DNA from: Streptomyces sp. WAC 04229
Lineage (GTDB): Bacteria > Actinomycetota > Actinomycetes > Streptomycetales > Streptomycetaceae
Reading direction: 5' to 3'
Length of the DNA: 64,000 bases
Assembly (NCBI RefSeq): GCF_003947455.1
Contig: NZ_QHJH01000010.1
Location: 36,504 to 100,503, forward strand
Both the position numbers and the translations under genes were made by a program. The notes beneath the pieces were generated by a model. The model worked only from the letters and a program-made list of their open reading frames with translations, ran no database searches and was not told where the DNA came from. Positions 54,738-63,922 of the stretch are shown piece after piece (positions within the stretch are counted from its first letter, which is position 1; each line of letters starts with the position of its first letter).

Positions 54738-54765
54738 GACGTGGCCGGCCGGGCGCCTGCCGAGG

Positions 54766-55317
54766 TCAGGACGGTCGCCCGCCGAACTGCCAGTCGTGCA
54801 CCTCGATGTGGGCGTACCGGTCCGGTGTGAGGCAGGACCGGGCCGCGTCGGCGCCCGGTGCCCGCACCAGCGCCGCGGTGCCCAGCCAGCCGGCGCCGTC
54901 GTCGGAGAGCAGGGGGCCGTACGCGATCAGCTCGTCCTGGGCGGGCGGCACGGCGAGGTCGGCCGCCCGCCCGGAGCCCAGGCCGAGCACGAGGTACCGG
55001 TTGCCGTCGGTCGGCCCGCCGGGGAAGTCCCACATGGTGCGCCCCAGCAGGTTCCGCCACCGTCGCAGCATCACGTCCCGGTACACACCCGCCTGATGGC
55101 CGGGCTCGTCGAAGGCGAACGCGCGGGCCGCGGCGGCATCCGGCAGGTCGAGGATGTGCACGCTGCCGGTGGGAGCCTCGCCGTCGCCGGAGAAGGTGGG
55201 ACCGCGGGCGATCATCTCCTCCGCGTACCCGTCCATGTAGGACCAGTGCGCCTCCAGCAGCTCATGCCGCAGCGTCAGGGAGCCGGGCCGGTCGCGGTGG
55301 AAGCAGAAGAACTCCAT
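54766..55317 (-). CDS. YCII-related domain protein
   Basis: The 183-aa protein starts MEFFCFHRDRPGSLTLRHEL. Its first hundred residues (LLEAHWSYMDGYAEEMIARG, TGSVHILDLPDAAAARAFA, YRDVMLRRWRN) have the ferredoxin-like YCII layout, and the second half (NRYLVLGLGSG...ARSCLTPDRYAHIEVHDW) looks like a partial second copy. YCII domains occur in dehalogenase- or oxygenase-like proteins, but here no catalytic function can be claimed. An ATG 18 bases upstream is an alternative start. It overlaps no neighbour and is separated by 63 bp from the oxidase-like gene. Confidence 0.7.
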   Translation of the reverse strand: MEFFCFHRDRPGSLTLRHELLEAHWSYMDGYAEEMIARGPTFSGDGEAPTGSVHILDLPDAAAARAFAFDEPGHQAGVYRDVMLRRWRNLLGRTMWDFPGGPTDGNRYLVLGLGSGRAADLAVPPAQDELIAYGPLLSDDGAGWLGTAALVRAPGADAARSCLTPDRYAHIEVHDWQFGGRPS

Positions 55318-55380
55318 GCGCCCAGTGTTCATCACCGGGCGCGGGCCGCCGCCACCGGCCCGCTCCCCGTCGTACGCCCG

Positions 55381-57090
55381 TCAGGCGTAGGCGCCGGACA
55401 GCGCCTCCACCCGCTCCCAGACACGGGCCGAGCGGACCTCGTCCACGACCGGGCGGCGGACGGCCCCGAGGGCCCAGTCCTGCTGCTCCTGCGTGGCCGA
55501 GTCCTTGCCGTGGAGTTCCACGGCGTGGCCCGAGAAGTCACGCACGAGCACGGCGAACAGCTCGTCGAGCACGTCCTCGTCGAGGCCGGCCGACTCCGCC
55601 TGCTCCAGGATGAGCTGGCCGTGCACCACCAGGGCGAACAGCTGGCCGACCGCGAGCAGCAGGTCCAGGTCGCGGCTCTGCCGCTCGTCGGGAGCGGCCG
55701 TCGTCACGAACGTGCACAGCGCGTCGGCCTGCTCGCGGAACCGGGCCACGTTGGGCACCCCGGCGTAGGCGTCGAACGCCGTGCGCCAGTCGTGGAACCG
55801 GATGGAGCCCAGCCCCCGGGCCGGGCCCTGGCGGAAGAGGAAGGAGTCGTCGGCCGCGTCGAGGCGGGCCGGCACCCGCGGCCGGTCGACCGGGTCGAGC
55901 AGGTGGTTGCGCATGAACTTGAGGATCAGCGCGAGGTTGACGTGCACCGTTCCCTCGAGCTTCGGCAGACCCCGGATCTCGACCGCGGCCTGGGCGAAGT
56001 AGGTGTCCTTCTCGAAACCCTTGGCGGCGATGACGTCCCACATCAGGTCGATGACCTTCTCGCCCTCGGTGGTGACCTTCATCTTGGTCATCGGGTTGAA
56101 CAGCAGGTAGCGGCGGTCGTCCGGGCCGGCGGTACGGAAGTAGTCGACGGCGCGGTCGCTGAACAGCTTCATGCCGACGAGGCGCACGTAGGCGTCGATC
56201 AGTTCGCGCCGCACGTGCGGGAACGCGGTGACCGGGCGGCCGTACAGGATGCGGTTGTGGGCGTGGGTGACGGCCTCGTACATGGCGTGTTCGCAGATGC
56301 CGATCGAGGCGGTGCACAGGTTGAACTTGCCGACGTTGACGGTGTTGAGGGCGGCGTCGAAGGCGGCCCGCCCGGTGTGCAGGACGTCCTCGGGGCCGAC
56401 GGGGTAGTCGTCGAGCCGGAACTCGCTGACGTACTTGGAGGAGTCGACGACGTTCTTGACCAGGTGGTAGGCGGAGTGGCGGCTGTCGGCGGCGAAGAAG
56501 ACGTATCCGTCCGGGCCCTCGACGTCCGTGCGGCGGCCGAACACCGAGACGAGTCCCGCGGCGTTGCCGTTGCCGATGTAGTACTTGGAGCCGGTCGCCC
56601 GGAAGCCTCCCCTGCCGTCGGGTTCCAGCAGCATGTCCGTGGAGTAGATGTCGGCGCCGTGGCTCTTCTCGGAGAGGCCGAAGGCGAACACCTCACCCTG
56701 GGCGAGGAGTTCGGCCGCGCGGGCGCGGGCGGCGGCGTTGTCGCTCTGCCAGACCGGCCCGAGGCCGAGGATGGTGACCTGCCAGGCGTACCAGTAGTCG
56801 AGGCCGTAGAAGCCGAGGATCTCGTTGAGGGCGGCGATCCGGGCGGTGTCCCAGCGCTGGTCCGGCCGGTCGCCGTCCGCCGCGGGGGTGAGGAAGGTGG
56901 CGAACAGGCCCTCCTTCGCGGCGAAGGCGAGGAAGTCCTCCAGCCACACGCGTGAGCGGTAGTCCTCGATCAGCCTGCGCTTGCCGCGCGCCTCGAACCA
57001 GTCGACCGTGGCGCGCAGCAGCCTGCGCGTCTCCGGGTCGAAGTGCGCCGGGTCATAGGTGAGCGGGTTGAACAGGAGCTGGTCGGCCAT
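55381..57090 (-). CDS. Acyl-CoA dehydrogenase/oxidase family protein
   Basis: The 569-aa flavoprotein has an N-terminal helical domain, the FAD/beta domain with AFGLSEKSHGADIYSTDM and RATGSKYYIGNGNAAG, and C-terminal helices with LLFNPMTKMKVTTEGEKVI and WDVIAAKGFEKDTYFAQAAV. Size and the second helical domain fit acyl-CoA oxidases/very-long-chain dehydrogenases more than the 380-aa short-chain group. It would desaturate a fatty acyl-CoA or analogue. The PadR regulator gene lies 70 bp upstream on the same strand and probably controls it. Confidence 0.85.
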   Translation of the reverse strand: MADQLLFNPLTYDPAHFDPETRRLLRATVDWFEARGKRRLIEDYRSRVWLEDFLAFAAKEGLFATFLTPAADGDRPDQRWDTARIAALNEILGFYGLDYWYAWQVTILGLGPVWQSDNAAARARAAELLAQGEVFAFGLSEKSHGADIYSTDMLLEPDGRGGFRATGSKYYIGNGNAAGLVSVFGRRTDVEGPDGYVFFAADSRHSAYHLVKNVVDSSKYVSEFRLDDYPVGPEDVLHTGRAAFDAALNTVNVGKFNLCTASIGICEHAMYEAVTHAHNRILYGRPVTAFPHVRRELIDAYVRLVGMKLFSDRAVDYFRTAGPDDRRYLLFNPMTKMKVTTEGEKVIDLMWDVIAAKGFEKDTYFAQAAVEIRGLPKLEGTVHVNLALILKFMRNHLLDPVDRPRVPARLDAADDSFLFRQGPARGLGSIRFHDWRTAFDAYAGVPNVARFREQADALCTFVTTAAPDERQSRDLDLLLAVGQLFALVVHGQLILEQAESAGLDEDVLDELFAVLVRDFSGHAVELHGKDSATQEQQDWALGAVRRPVVDEVRSARVWERVEALSGAYA

Positions 57091-57160
57091 GAGGGGGCTG
57101 CCTTCCGGAGCGGGGTCGGACGAGCGGACGTGGTACTGGTGCGGCGGGGGCGCCGGGTGT

Positions 57161-57727
57161 TCAGGCGCGGGGCTTCCCGGCGTGGAGCCGGTGGAGGGTG
57201 TCGAGGACGTCGTCGAGCCAGGCGATGGTCATGCGCTCGTAGGCGATGCCGCCGCGCAGGACGACGTGCTGGAGTTCCTGGCCGGCGTCCAGGGGGTCGG
57301 GCGCCTCGGGGCCGGTGAAGTCCCGCTGCTCCCCGGCGAGGTAGCGCCGGAGCCGGTCGTCGTGGGCCTTTCGGTGGCGCTCGACCTCGGAGATCAGCGC
57401 CGTCGGGTCGTCGAAGGCCGCTCCCCGGATCTTCACGGCGAGTTCGTGGCGGACGCTCTCCGGCTCGATCGGCTCGTGCAGCCATGCCGAGAGCACCGCG
57501 CGGCCGGGGGCGGCCACGGAGTACTCCTTCTTGTCCGGCCGACCCTGCTGCGGGACGTCGCGGACGTGCAGGAGGCCGCCACCCTCCATGCGTCCGAGGA
57601 CGCGGTAGATCTGCTGGTGGGTCGCGGTCCAGAAGTACCCGATGGACCGTTCGAACCGGCGCGCGAGTTCGTAACCCGAGCCCGGCTTCTCCAGCAGCGA
57701 GACGAGGATCGCGTGTTCGAGCGCCAT
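57161..57727 (-). CDS. PadR-family transcriptional regulator
   Basis: The 188-aa protein has the PadR winged helix (ALEHAILVSLLEKPGSGYEL, FWTATHQQIYRVLGRMEGGG, EYSVAAPGRAVLSAWL) and a C-terminal Vir helical domain (residues 95-185) for dimer formation. ATG at 57727 is preceded by the perfect palindrome at 57739-57760, so it is probably autorepressed. It leads the acyl-CoA oxidase-like gene. Confidence 0.92.
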   Translation of the reverse strand: MALEHAILVSLLEKPGSGYELARRFERSIGYFWTATHQQIYRVLGRMEGGGLLHVRDVPQQGRPDKKEYSVAAPGRAVLSAWLHEPIEPESVRHELAVKIRGAAFDDPTALISEVERHRKAHDDRLRRYLAGEQRDFTGPEAPDPLDAGQELQHVVLRGGIAYERMTIAWLDDVLDTLHRLHAGKPRA

Positions 57728-57738
57728 GCCCCGATCCT

Positions 57739-57760
57739 TCTATGCAACTTGTTGCATAGA
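57739..57760. promoter_or_regulatory. Perfect 22-bp palindrome, PadR operator
   Basis: Arms TCTATGCAAC (57739-57748) and GTTGCATAGA (57751-57760) are exact reverse complements around TT. The site starts 11 bp upstream of the PadR start codon and is notably AT-rich for this genome, so it probably overlaps the promoter. Assignment to the adjacent regulator is strong inference from position. Confidence 0.85.
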
Positions 57761-57832
57761 CAAGGCGGCAGGTCCGGATGAGACACGCCTCACCCCGGGA
57801 CGCCCGTGCCGGACCGCTGGAGACGGGACGCC

Positions 57833-58207
57833 TCAGCGCATGTTCCACGCCTGCCGCAGAGCCGGCCGCACGTCGTCGCCGAGCAGGAGGTGCGTCGCCC
57901 GGCCGGGCAGGGTGGGCAGCTCGGCCCAGTGGGTCACGCTGTCGCCGCTGTCCGGGTCGTAGGGGAAACGCACGACGCCGTCGGAGTCGACGAAACAGTC
58001 GCTGTGCACCTCGCCGTCCTCTGTGTGGTGCCGGTCCGTGAAGTACATGGTCCTCACCAGCCAGAAATCCTGCCGTCGCGCGGTGGCGGCATCGGCGGTG
58101 TCCTCGGCCGGATACCGTCCGGTGATCGCCGCCGCTACGGGGTGACCGGCCCGCGGCAGCCGCTCGCGTACGTCGACCCAGGTCACCGTGGTGTGCAGAT
58201 CCGTCAT
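57833..58207 (-). CDS. Conserved hypothetical protein (124 aa)
   Basis: The product MTDLHTTVTWVDVRERLPRA... is soluble, has no signal peptide and shows WVDVRERLPRAGHPVAAAI, DFWLVRTMYFTDRHHTEDGE, CFVDSDGVVRFPYDPDSGD and THWAELPTLPG. The WVDVRERLP and THWAELP pieces resemble DUF551-type domains found in phage and bacterial proteins, so a small ligand- or substrate-recognition domain is possible. Similar proteins seem common in Streptomyces. ATG 58207 follows GAGGTGGAG. Confidence 0.7.
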   Translation of the reverse strand: MTDLHTTVTWVDVRERLPRAGHPVAAAITGRYPAEDTADAATARRQDFWLVRTMYFTDRHHTEDGEVHSDCFVDSDGVVRFPYDPDSGDSVTHWAELPTLPGRATHLLLGDDVRPALRQAWNMR

Positions 58208-58419
58208 CTCCACCTCGCTCGTGGCTGTCGTCCGGGGCCGGCCTTCCTCCACCGCCGGCCCCCTTCGACAGGACCGCTCGACGGCCGCTGAGGTTGACGG
58301 CCCGTCCCATCCGCAAAACAAGGCAGCAATAGGCGTGTTGGGCCTCATCACGGGCATTCGGCTCGAAAGCCGGACGCCGGTGACGGCGGCCGAGAGCCGT
58401 TGAGGAGAAGGGGATTCAC

Positions 58420-59322
58420 ATGCGCAGCAGGGGGATGAGGGCCGGCGCGATCGGCACCGCCGCCGTCATGGCGAGCGTGGTGCTGGCGGGATGCGGGGGC
58501 GACAGCGACTCGCAGGCCGAGGACACGGGCAAGGACAAGGGCGCGTCGGCGAGCGCGAGTTCGAGTGCGGGCGACAGCGGCTCCGGCGAGGGCGGCCAGG
58601 GGCAGGACACGAAGGCGGTCCGGGCGGCCTACGACAAGACGGCCGAAGCCGGGTCCGCGCGCATGACGATCGACATGGAACTGACCGCCGGGCAAGAGCG
58701 GATCACGACCGACGGGCAGGGCACGATCGACCTGGCCGAGGGCAACAGCGTGATGACCGTCACCGCTCAGAACAAGAAGATCGAGCAGCGCGTCGTCGAC
58801 CAGGTCCTGTACCAGAAGGTGCCCGGGCAGAACGCGGGCGGCAAGCCCTGGATCAAGATCGACCTCAAGAAGGTCGCCCAGCAGCAGGGCCTGGGCAGTC
58901 AGCAGCTCGGCGACCCGGCCCAGACCGCCGCCTACGCCAAGGCGATCACCGACAAGGACGTCAAGAAGGTCGGCAGCGAGGAGGTCGACGGCGCCGAGAC
59001 CACCCACTACCGGGTGTCGGTCGACGTCGCCGAGCTGCCCGGCGGCGAACTGATGCGCCAGCAGCTCGGCCCGACGCTGCCGATGCAGGTCTGGCTCGAC
59101 GACGAAGGCCGGCTGCGGCGCCAGCAGATCGACATGACCGTCAAGGCCCCGGCCTCCGCCTCCGCGAAGCCCGACGGCGGCTCGTCGCCCAAGGAACTCA
59201 AGATGAGCACGGTCATGAACTTCTCGGACTTCGGCACCGAGGTCGACGCCGAGGCCCCGCCCGCCGCCGAGGTGACCGACATGACCGGCCAGGCCCTCGA
59301 GGGGGCCGGGCAGCAGGGCTGA
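58420..59322 (+). CDS. Lipoprotein of LppX/LolA-like fold
   Basis: The 300-aa protein has a lipoprotein signal with SVVLAGC (Cys25), a low-complexity Ser/Gly/Asp linker (26-65), and a domain with a half-barrel pattern (RMTIDMELTAGQERITTDGQ, RVVDQVLYQKVPG, HYRVSVDVAELPGGELM, MQVWLDDEGRLRRQQIDMT). This suits LppX/LprG-type or LolA-like lipid-binding lipoproteins tethered outside the membrane. ATG 58420 follows GAGGAGAAGGGG. It is a single gene upstream of the LacI regulator. Confidence 0.85.
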   Translation: MRSRGMRAGAIGTAAVMASVVLAGCGGDSDSQAEDTGKDKGASASASSSAGDSGSGEGGQGQDTKAVRAAYDKTAEAGSARMTIDMELTAGQERITTDGQGTIDLAEGNSVMTVTAQNKKIEQRVVDQVLYQKVPGQNAGGKPWIKIDLKKVAQQQGLGSQQLGDPAQTAAYAKAITDKDVKKVGSEEVDGAETTHYRVSVDVAELPGGELMRQQLGPTLPMQVWLDDEGRLRRQQIDMTVKAPASASAKPDGGSSPKELKMSTVMNFSDFGTEVDAEAPPAAEVTDMTGQALEGAGQQG

Positions 59323-59406
59323 GCGCGGCCGTGATCCCGGTGCGCGGCGCCGTCGGGGAAGATGGTCGGGTACGCCCTTCCCCGCCAGCGAGGAGAGTCC
59401 GCGCGG

Positions 59407-60453
59407 ATGACCGCTTCCGCCCCCGGCCCGAGACAGCCCACCATCGCCGACGTCGCCCGCGTCGCGGGGGTCTCCCGGACCACCGTGTCCCACGCCCTCA
59501 ACGGGCTGGGGAAGGTCGACCCCCGCACCCGGGAACGCGTCAGGCAGGCGGCCGCGGAGCTGGGATACCGGCCCAACCTCCGGGCCCAGAGGCTGCGCCG
59601 CGGAGAGGCGAAGGCGATCGCGCTGGCGTCCTCGATGCCGTTCGCCGTGGCGGGCGGCCCGTCCCGGCTCGGCTTCTACATGGAGGTCGCGGCGGCGGCC
59701 GCGGAGAGCGCCCTCACACACGGCTTCGCGCTCGTGCTCGTGCCGCCCGTCCAGTCGGGGTCGGCGCTGTACGCCGTGGACATCGACGGGGCCATCGTGG
59801 TCGAGCCGGACACCGCGGACGCCGCCGCGGCGCAGTTGCGCGAGCGCGGGCTCCCGTACGTGGCGCTCGGCAGGCCCATGGCGCCGGACGAGGACGTCCC
59901 GTATGTGGATCTGCGCGGTGGGCGGGTGACCGAGCTGCTGTTGCGGCACCTGCACGACCAGGGCGCGACCCGGCCGGCGCTGATGGTGGGCTCGGGCTCC
60001 CGGCACTCGTCCGTTGACGCGGTCGCCGCCTACGAGCACATGGCGCGGGAGCGGGGCTGGCCCCCGGTCGTGGCGCGGGTCGCCGAGGCGGGTGGCGAAC
60101 AGGCGGGCTACGAGGCCTGCGCCACGCTCCTCGCCGAACACCCCGGCACCGACGCGGTGTGCGCGATGGTCGACGCCTTCGCCGTGGGCGCCGTCCGGGC
60201 CGTCCGGGACAGCGGGCGGTCCGTACCGGACGACGTCATGGTGGCCACCCGCTACGACGGCCTGCGCGCCCGCACCTGCGAACCGCCCCTGACGGCGGTC
60301 GACCTGCACCTGGAGCAGGCGGCGTCGGCCGCCGTCGAGCTGCTGCTGCGCAGGCTGCGCGGGGACACCACCACGCCGGCGGTGGCCGGGTCCCCGGAGC
60401 CGGCGCTGATCGCCCGCGCCTCGTCGGTACGGGACCGGGGCGGGAAGGGCTGA
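59407..60453 (+). CDS. LacI-family transcriptional regulator
   Basis: The 348-aa protein has the LacI headpiece TIADVARVAGVSRTTVSHAL with hinge YRPNLRAQRL, then a periplasmic-binding-protein-like ligand domain (IDGAIVVEP, GLPYVALGRPM, AVCAMVDAFAVGAVRAVRD). ATG 59407 is preferred over 59362. Gene order suggests it may govern the convergent purine/pyrimidine-type operon at 60490-63922; LacI proteins that sense purines (PurR) are known. Confidence 0.92.
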   Translation: MTASAPGPRQPTIADVARVAGVSRTTVSHALNGLGKVDPRTRERVRQAAAELGYRPNLRAQRLRRGEAKAIALASSMPFAVAGGPSRLGFYMEVAAAAAESALTHGFALVLVPPVQSGSALYAVDIDGAIVVEPDTADAAAAQLRERGLPYVALGRPMAPDEDVPYVDLRGGRVTELLLRHLHDQGATRPALMVGSGSRHSSVDAVAAYEHMARERGWPPVVARVAEAGGEQAGYEACATLLAEHPGTDAVCAMVDAFAVGAVRAVRDSGRSVPDDVMVATRYDGLRARTCEPPLTAVDLHLEQAASAAVELLLRRLRGDTTTPAVAGSPEPALIARASSVRDRGGKG

Positions 60454-60489
60454 CTCCCTCCGTCGCCCCGCCGTCCCGTCCCGGCCCGT

Positions 60490-61200
60490 TCAGAAGCCCA
60501 GCAGCAGGACGACCCCGGAGACCAGCGCGAACACCAGCACGAACAGCCGCATCCTGCGGGCGTCCAGCCGGTGGTGCACCAGGCGGCTGAGCCCGGCGCC
60601 CAGGGCGATCGCCGGCAGCGCCGCCGCCGCCCAGCCGAGCTGGGACGGCGCCGCCTTCCCCGTGGCGAACAGCAGCACCAGGGAGGCGACCTCTCCCACC
60701 AGGAAGCAGGCGGCGACGGTGGAGCGGAGTTCGGCCGGTGACCGGTGCTGGTAGACCAGCGCGAGCGGCGGCCCGCCGACGCCGGTGGCCGTCTCCGTCA
60801 GTCCCGTCACCGCGCCCGCGCCCAGGTAGGCGGCCCGGCCGGGAGTGAACACGGGCGCGGCGAGGCTCACCACGGCCGCGAGCACGGTCGCGGCCCCGAC
60901 GAACACGCCGAGGCTGCGCTCCGGGATCAGCCAGAGGAGTGCCAGTCCCGCGGGGGTGGCCGCGAGCCGTGCCCCGGTGATCCACCCGGCGCCCCGCAGG
61001 TCGAGCGAGGCACGTTCCCGCCAGGCGACGTACAGGTTGAGCGGGATCATCGCGGCCAGGACGAACACCGGGACCAGACCGGGCGCGAGGAAGCCGGCCA
61101 CGGGCGCGACGACCAGCGCGAAGCCGAGTCCGCTGCTGCCCTGGACGAAGGCGGCGACGGCCACCGTCACGGCCAGGGCGACCAGCGAGGGCCAGCTCAC
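60490..61200 (-). CDS. TauE/SafE-family sulfite/anion exporter-like membrane protein
   Basis: The 236-aa protein starts at GTG 61200, which overlaps the amidohydrolase stop. It has seven or eight hydrophobic segments with the repeated family motifs AAFVQGSSGLGFALVVAPV and GAVTGLTETATGVGGPPLALV. Members export sulfite, sulfoacetate or other organic anions. Its tight coupling to a deaminase-like gene suggests it moves a product or partner anion of that pathway. Confidence 0.88.
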   Translation of the reverse strand: MSWPSLVALAVTVAVAAFVQGSSGLGFALVVAPVAGFLAPGLVPVFVLAAMIPLNLYVAWRERASLDLRGAGWITGARLAATPAGLALLWLIPERSLGVFVGAATVLAAVVSLAAPVFTPGRAAYLGAGAVTGLTETATGVGGPPLALVYQHRSPAELRSTVAACFLVGEVASLVLLFATGKAAPSQLGWAAAALPAIALGAGLSRLVHHRLDARRMRLFVLVFALVSGVVLLLGF

Positions 61201-62606
61201 AGGATCACCGTCCGCTCGTGCCGTGCCCGGGCCTCGGTGGAGGTGGGGTGCGCCCGCACGACGCCCGCCCTGGTCACCGCCGCTCGGGCCAGTTCGGCCG
61301 CGCGTCGCACCAGCGCGGCACCGTCCCAGTCGGTGGGGTGGCCGTGCCACATGCGCAGCCGTCCCGCGACGAAGACGGCGGTGATCTGGTCGCGGTTGCC
61401 GCGCCGGACCAGCTCCCAGGGCAGGTCCCAGGAGAGCGCGAGTTCGGGTGTGTCGATGTCGACCAGGAGGAAGTCGGCGGCCCTGCCCGGTGCGACGGTC
61501 CCCGTGCGGCCACCGAGACCGGCGGCGTCCGCTCCCCCGCGTGTGGCGTGCTCCAGCCAGGTCCAGCCGGCCCCGCACGACGAGTCGCCGGTGGTCAGCC
61601 CGTACGCCAGGCGCTGGGCGAACTCGGCGGCCTCCGCGAGCCGGAAGCCGTCACCGCGGGTGCCGTCGGTGCCGAGGCCGACGCGGATTCCGCGCTCGGT
61701 CATGTCGGCAGCGGCCGCGACCGCGTTGCCCTTCCAGGCGCTGGCGACCGGGTTGTAGCTGACGGCTGCGCCCGTGTCGGCGAGCAGGGACAGTTCGCGC
61801 GGGGTGAGCAGCGTGGCGTGTGCGGCGAGCAGCTGCGGGCCGAGGGCCCCGACGCGGTGCAGGTGTTCGAGGGGGCGCAGCCCGTGGCGCAGGAGCGACC
61901 GTTCGACGCCGGCGAGATGTTCGTTGACGTGGATCTGCACGACGGCGCCCGCCTCGGCCGCCAGTCGGGCGGTGTCGCGCAGGGTTCGTTCGGTGGCCGC
62001 CTCGGGGATGGAGACGGCGAGGGAGGGATGGACGAGCGGGTCGCCGTCGTACCGGGCGAGGTGCTTCTCGGCGCCGTCGAGGACGGCCCGGGGGTCGCTC
62101 CCGGGCTCGCGGTCGGTGTCGTTGCACACGAGGCCCAGGACGAGGCGGATGCCCGCGTCCCGCGCGGCGGACGCGACCACGTCCACGTCGACGTCGGCGC
62201 GGGTGCCGGCGTCGGTGACGGTCGTGAAACCGCCGCGCAGCGCCTCGAAGGAGGCGAGTTTGGCCGCCGTGTACGCCGACTCCTCGTCCAGTGCTCCCTC
62301 CAGCGGCACCCAGACCCGGCGGAAGATCTCCGACGGTTCCCCGAAGGCGAGCGCCGCTCCGAAGCTCTGCGTGAGGTGGTGGTGGGCGTCGACGAATCCG
62401 GGCATCAGCAGGTGTCCGGGGAGGCGTACGGTGTCGAGTCCCGGATGGGCCCCCGCCAGCTCCGCCGCAGGTCCGACGGCCTGGAAGAGTCCGTCGTCGA
62501 CCAGTACGGCACACCCGTCGGTGGCCCCTTCGGGCAGCAGGACGGCGTCCGGCGCGAGCAGCAGGGGGCCCTGGCCGGTGAGGGGGGCGCGGTCGAGTCG
62601 GTTCAT
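61197..62606 (-). CDS. Amidohydrolase (ATZ/TRZ/8-oxoguanine-deaminase-like)
   Basis: The 469-aa TIM-barrel enzyme has metal ligands in GFVDAHHHLTQSF, VQIHVNEH, LAAHATLL and RVGLGTDG, the pattern of the ATZ/TRZ deaminase group (cytosine, guanine, 8-oxoguanine or s-triazine hydrolases). It would hydrolytically deaminate a nucleobase-like ring in the cytoplasm. It overlaps the NCS2 permease stop and the TauE-like gene, giving a transport-deamination operon. The start at ATG 62606 is clear. Confidence 0.9.
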   Translation of the reverse strand: MNRLDRAPLTGQGPLLLAPDAVLLPEGATDGCAVLVDDGLFQAVGPAAELAGAHPGLDTVRLPGHLLMPGFVDAHHHLTQSFGAALAFGEPSEIFRRVWVPLEGALDEESAYTAAKLASFEALRGGFTTVTDAGTRADVDVDVVASAARDAGIRLVLGLVCNDTDREPGSDPRAVLDGAEKHLARYDGDPLVHPSLAVSIPEAATERTLRDTARLAAEAGAVVQIHVNEHLAGVERSLLRHGLRPLEHLHRVGALGPQLLAAHATLLTPRELSLLADTGAAVSYNPVASAWKGNAVAAAADMTERGIRVGLGTDGTRGDGFRLAEAAEFAQRLAYGLTTGDSSCGAGWTWLEHATRGGADAAGLGGRTGTVAPGRAADFLLVDIDTPELALSWDLPWELVRRGNRDQITAVFVAGRLRMWHGHPTDWDGAALVRRAAELARAAVTRAGVVRAHPTSTEARARHERTVIL

Positions 62607-63922
62607 CGGTCGCTTTCTGTGCGGGGGTGGGGCAGCCGTGCGGCGATGCCCGGCCTGACGTGGTGGAAGAGGACGTTGAGCACGGCGGCGACGCACGCGC
62701 CCACGGCGACGCCGCTCTCGAGCAGGATGCGGACGTTCGGCGGGAAGCCGCCGTAGACGCCGGGGACCAGGATCGGGAGCAGTCCCAGGGCGAGCGCGAC
62801 GGCGACGACGAAGGTGCTGGTGTGCCGGTCGAGGTCGGACCGGCCGAGCATCTGGACGCCGAGTACGGTGACGACGCCGAAGACGATCATGGCGGTGCCG
62901 CCGACGACCGCGGACGGGATCACGCTGATGGCGTGGGTGACGGGCGCCAGCAGCCCGCTGACGACGAGCACGACGCCGGCCACGGCGGTGACGAAACGGC
63001 TGCGGACGCCGGTGACGCGGACGATGCCGATGTTCTCCCCGCTGGTGACCATGAGGGGCAGGCCGAAGCAGCCGCCCAGGAGCGAGGTGAGGGCGTCGCC
63101 GCGGACGGTCTTCGGGACGTCGGTGCGCTTGTCGATCGTCTTGCCGACCGCCTCGGCGTTGATGACGGTCTGGCCGGTGGCCTCGGCCATCGAGGCCAGG
63201 CTGTAGAGCATCAGGGGCAGCGCGGCGACGAGGTTGAACTCGGGTGTGCCGAAGGGCATCAGGTGCGGCAGGGAGACCAGTTGCCCGTCGGCGAGGGACC
63301 CGGTGTGGATCGCGCCGGTCGCCGCGGCGAGGGCGGTGCCGGCCAGCAGGCCGAGCATGACGGCCAGTTGGCGCAGGACGCCGGTGAAGAGCAGGTAGAA
63401 GACGATGGTGAGCCCGATCGTCGCCATGCCCAGGCCGAGGTTGCCGGGGTCGGCGAAAGCCGGTGAGCCGGGCGGGCCGGTGACGAGGAGCGCGCCGACC
63501 TTCACCAGGTTGACGCCCACGATCACGATCATCGTGCCGATGACGAGGGCGGGGAAGAAGGCCAGCAGCCGCGAGAACACCGGCAGTACGACGAAGCAGA
63601 ACGCCGCCGTGAGGAGCACGGCGCCACCGGCGGTGGGCAGGCCGTGCTGCTCGGCGATGGCCAGGAAGAGGATGAGCGGGGCGCCGCCCGGCAGCATCAC
63701 GAACGGCAGCCGGGGCCCGAACCTCCATGGGCCGAGCGACTGGATGAGGGATCCGACACCGGAGAGCACGAAGGCCGCGGAGAGCAGGTCGACGGTGAGG
63801 CCGTCGCCCAGCCCGAGGGTGGCGCTCATCAGGAAGATCGCGGAGATGGGCGTGGCCGCCATCACGAGGACGTGCTGGACGCCGAAGAGCAAAATGCGGT
63901 GGAACGGGCGCGACTCGTCCAC
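62603..63922 (-). CDS. NCS2-family xanthine/uracil permease (start uncertain, may extend past window)
   Basis: The 439-aa membrane protein has about twelve to fourteen segments and nucleobase-ascorbate-transporter features (FGVQHVLVMAATPISAIFLM, SMAEATGQTVINAEAVGK, TSGENIGIVRVTGVRSR). The QxxxEN/GExxG-type region TSGENIGIV is conserved. GTG 63922 is one possible start, but the frame stays open for 26 more codons to the window edge (QAPPPEPAADSRSTAAAGER), so the true start may lie outside. It would import a purine or pyrimidine for the downstream deaminase. Confidence 0.88.
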   Translation of the reverse strand: MDESRPFHRILLFGVQHVLVMAATPISAIFLMSATLGLGDGLTVDLLSAAFVLSGVGSLIQSLGPWRFGPRLPFVMLPGGAPLILFLAIAEQHGLPTAGGAVLLTAAFCFVVLPVFSRLLAFFPALVIGTMIVIVGVNLVKVGALLVTGPPGSPAFADPGNLGLGMATIGLTIVFYLLFTGVLRQLAVMLGLLAGTALAAATGAIHTGSLADGQLVSLPHLMPFGTPEFNLVAALPLMLYSLASMAEATGQTVINAEAVGKTIDKRTDVPKTVRGDALTSLLGGCFGLPLMVTSGENIGIVRVTGVRSRFVTAVAGVVLVVSGLLAPVTHAISVIPSAVVGGTAMIVFGVVTVLGVQMLGRSDLDRHTSTFVVAVALALGLLPILVPGVYGGFPPNVRILLESGVAVGACVAAVLNVLFHHVRPGIAARLPHPRTESDR

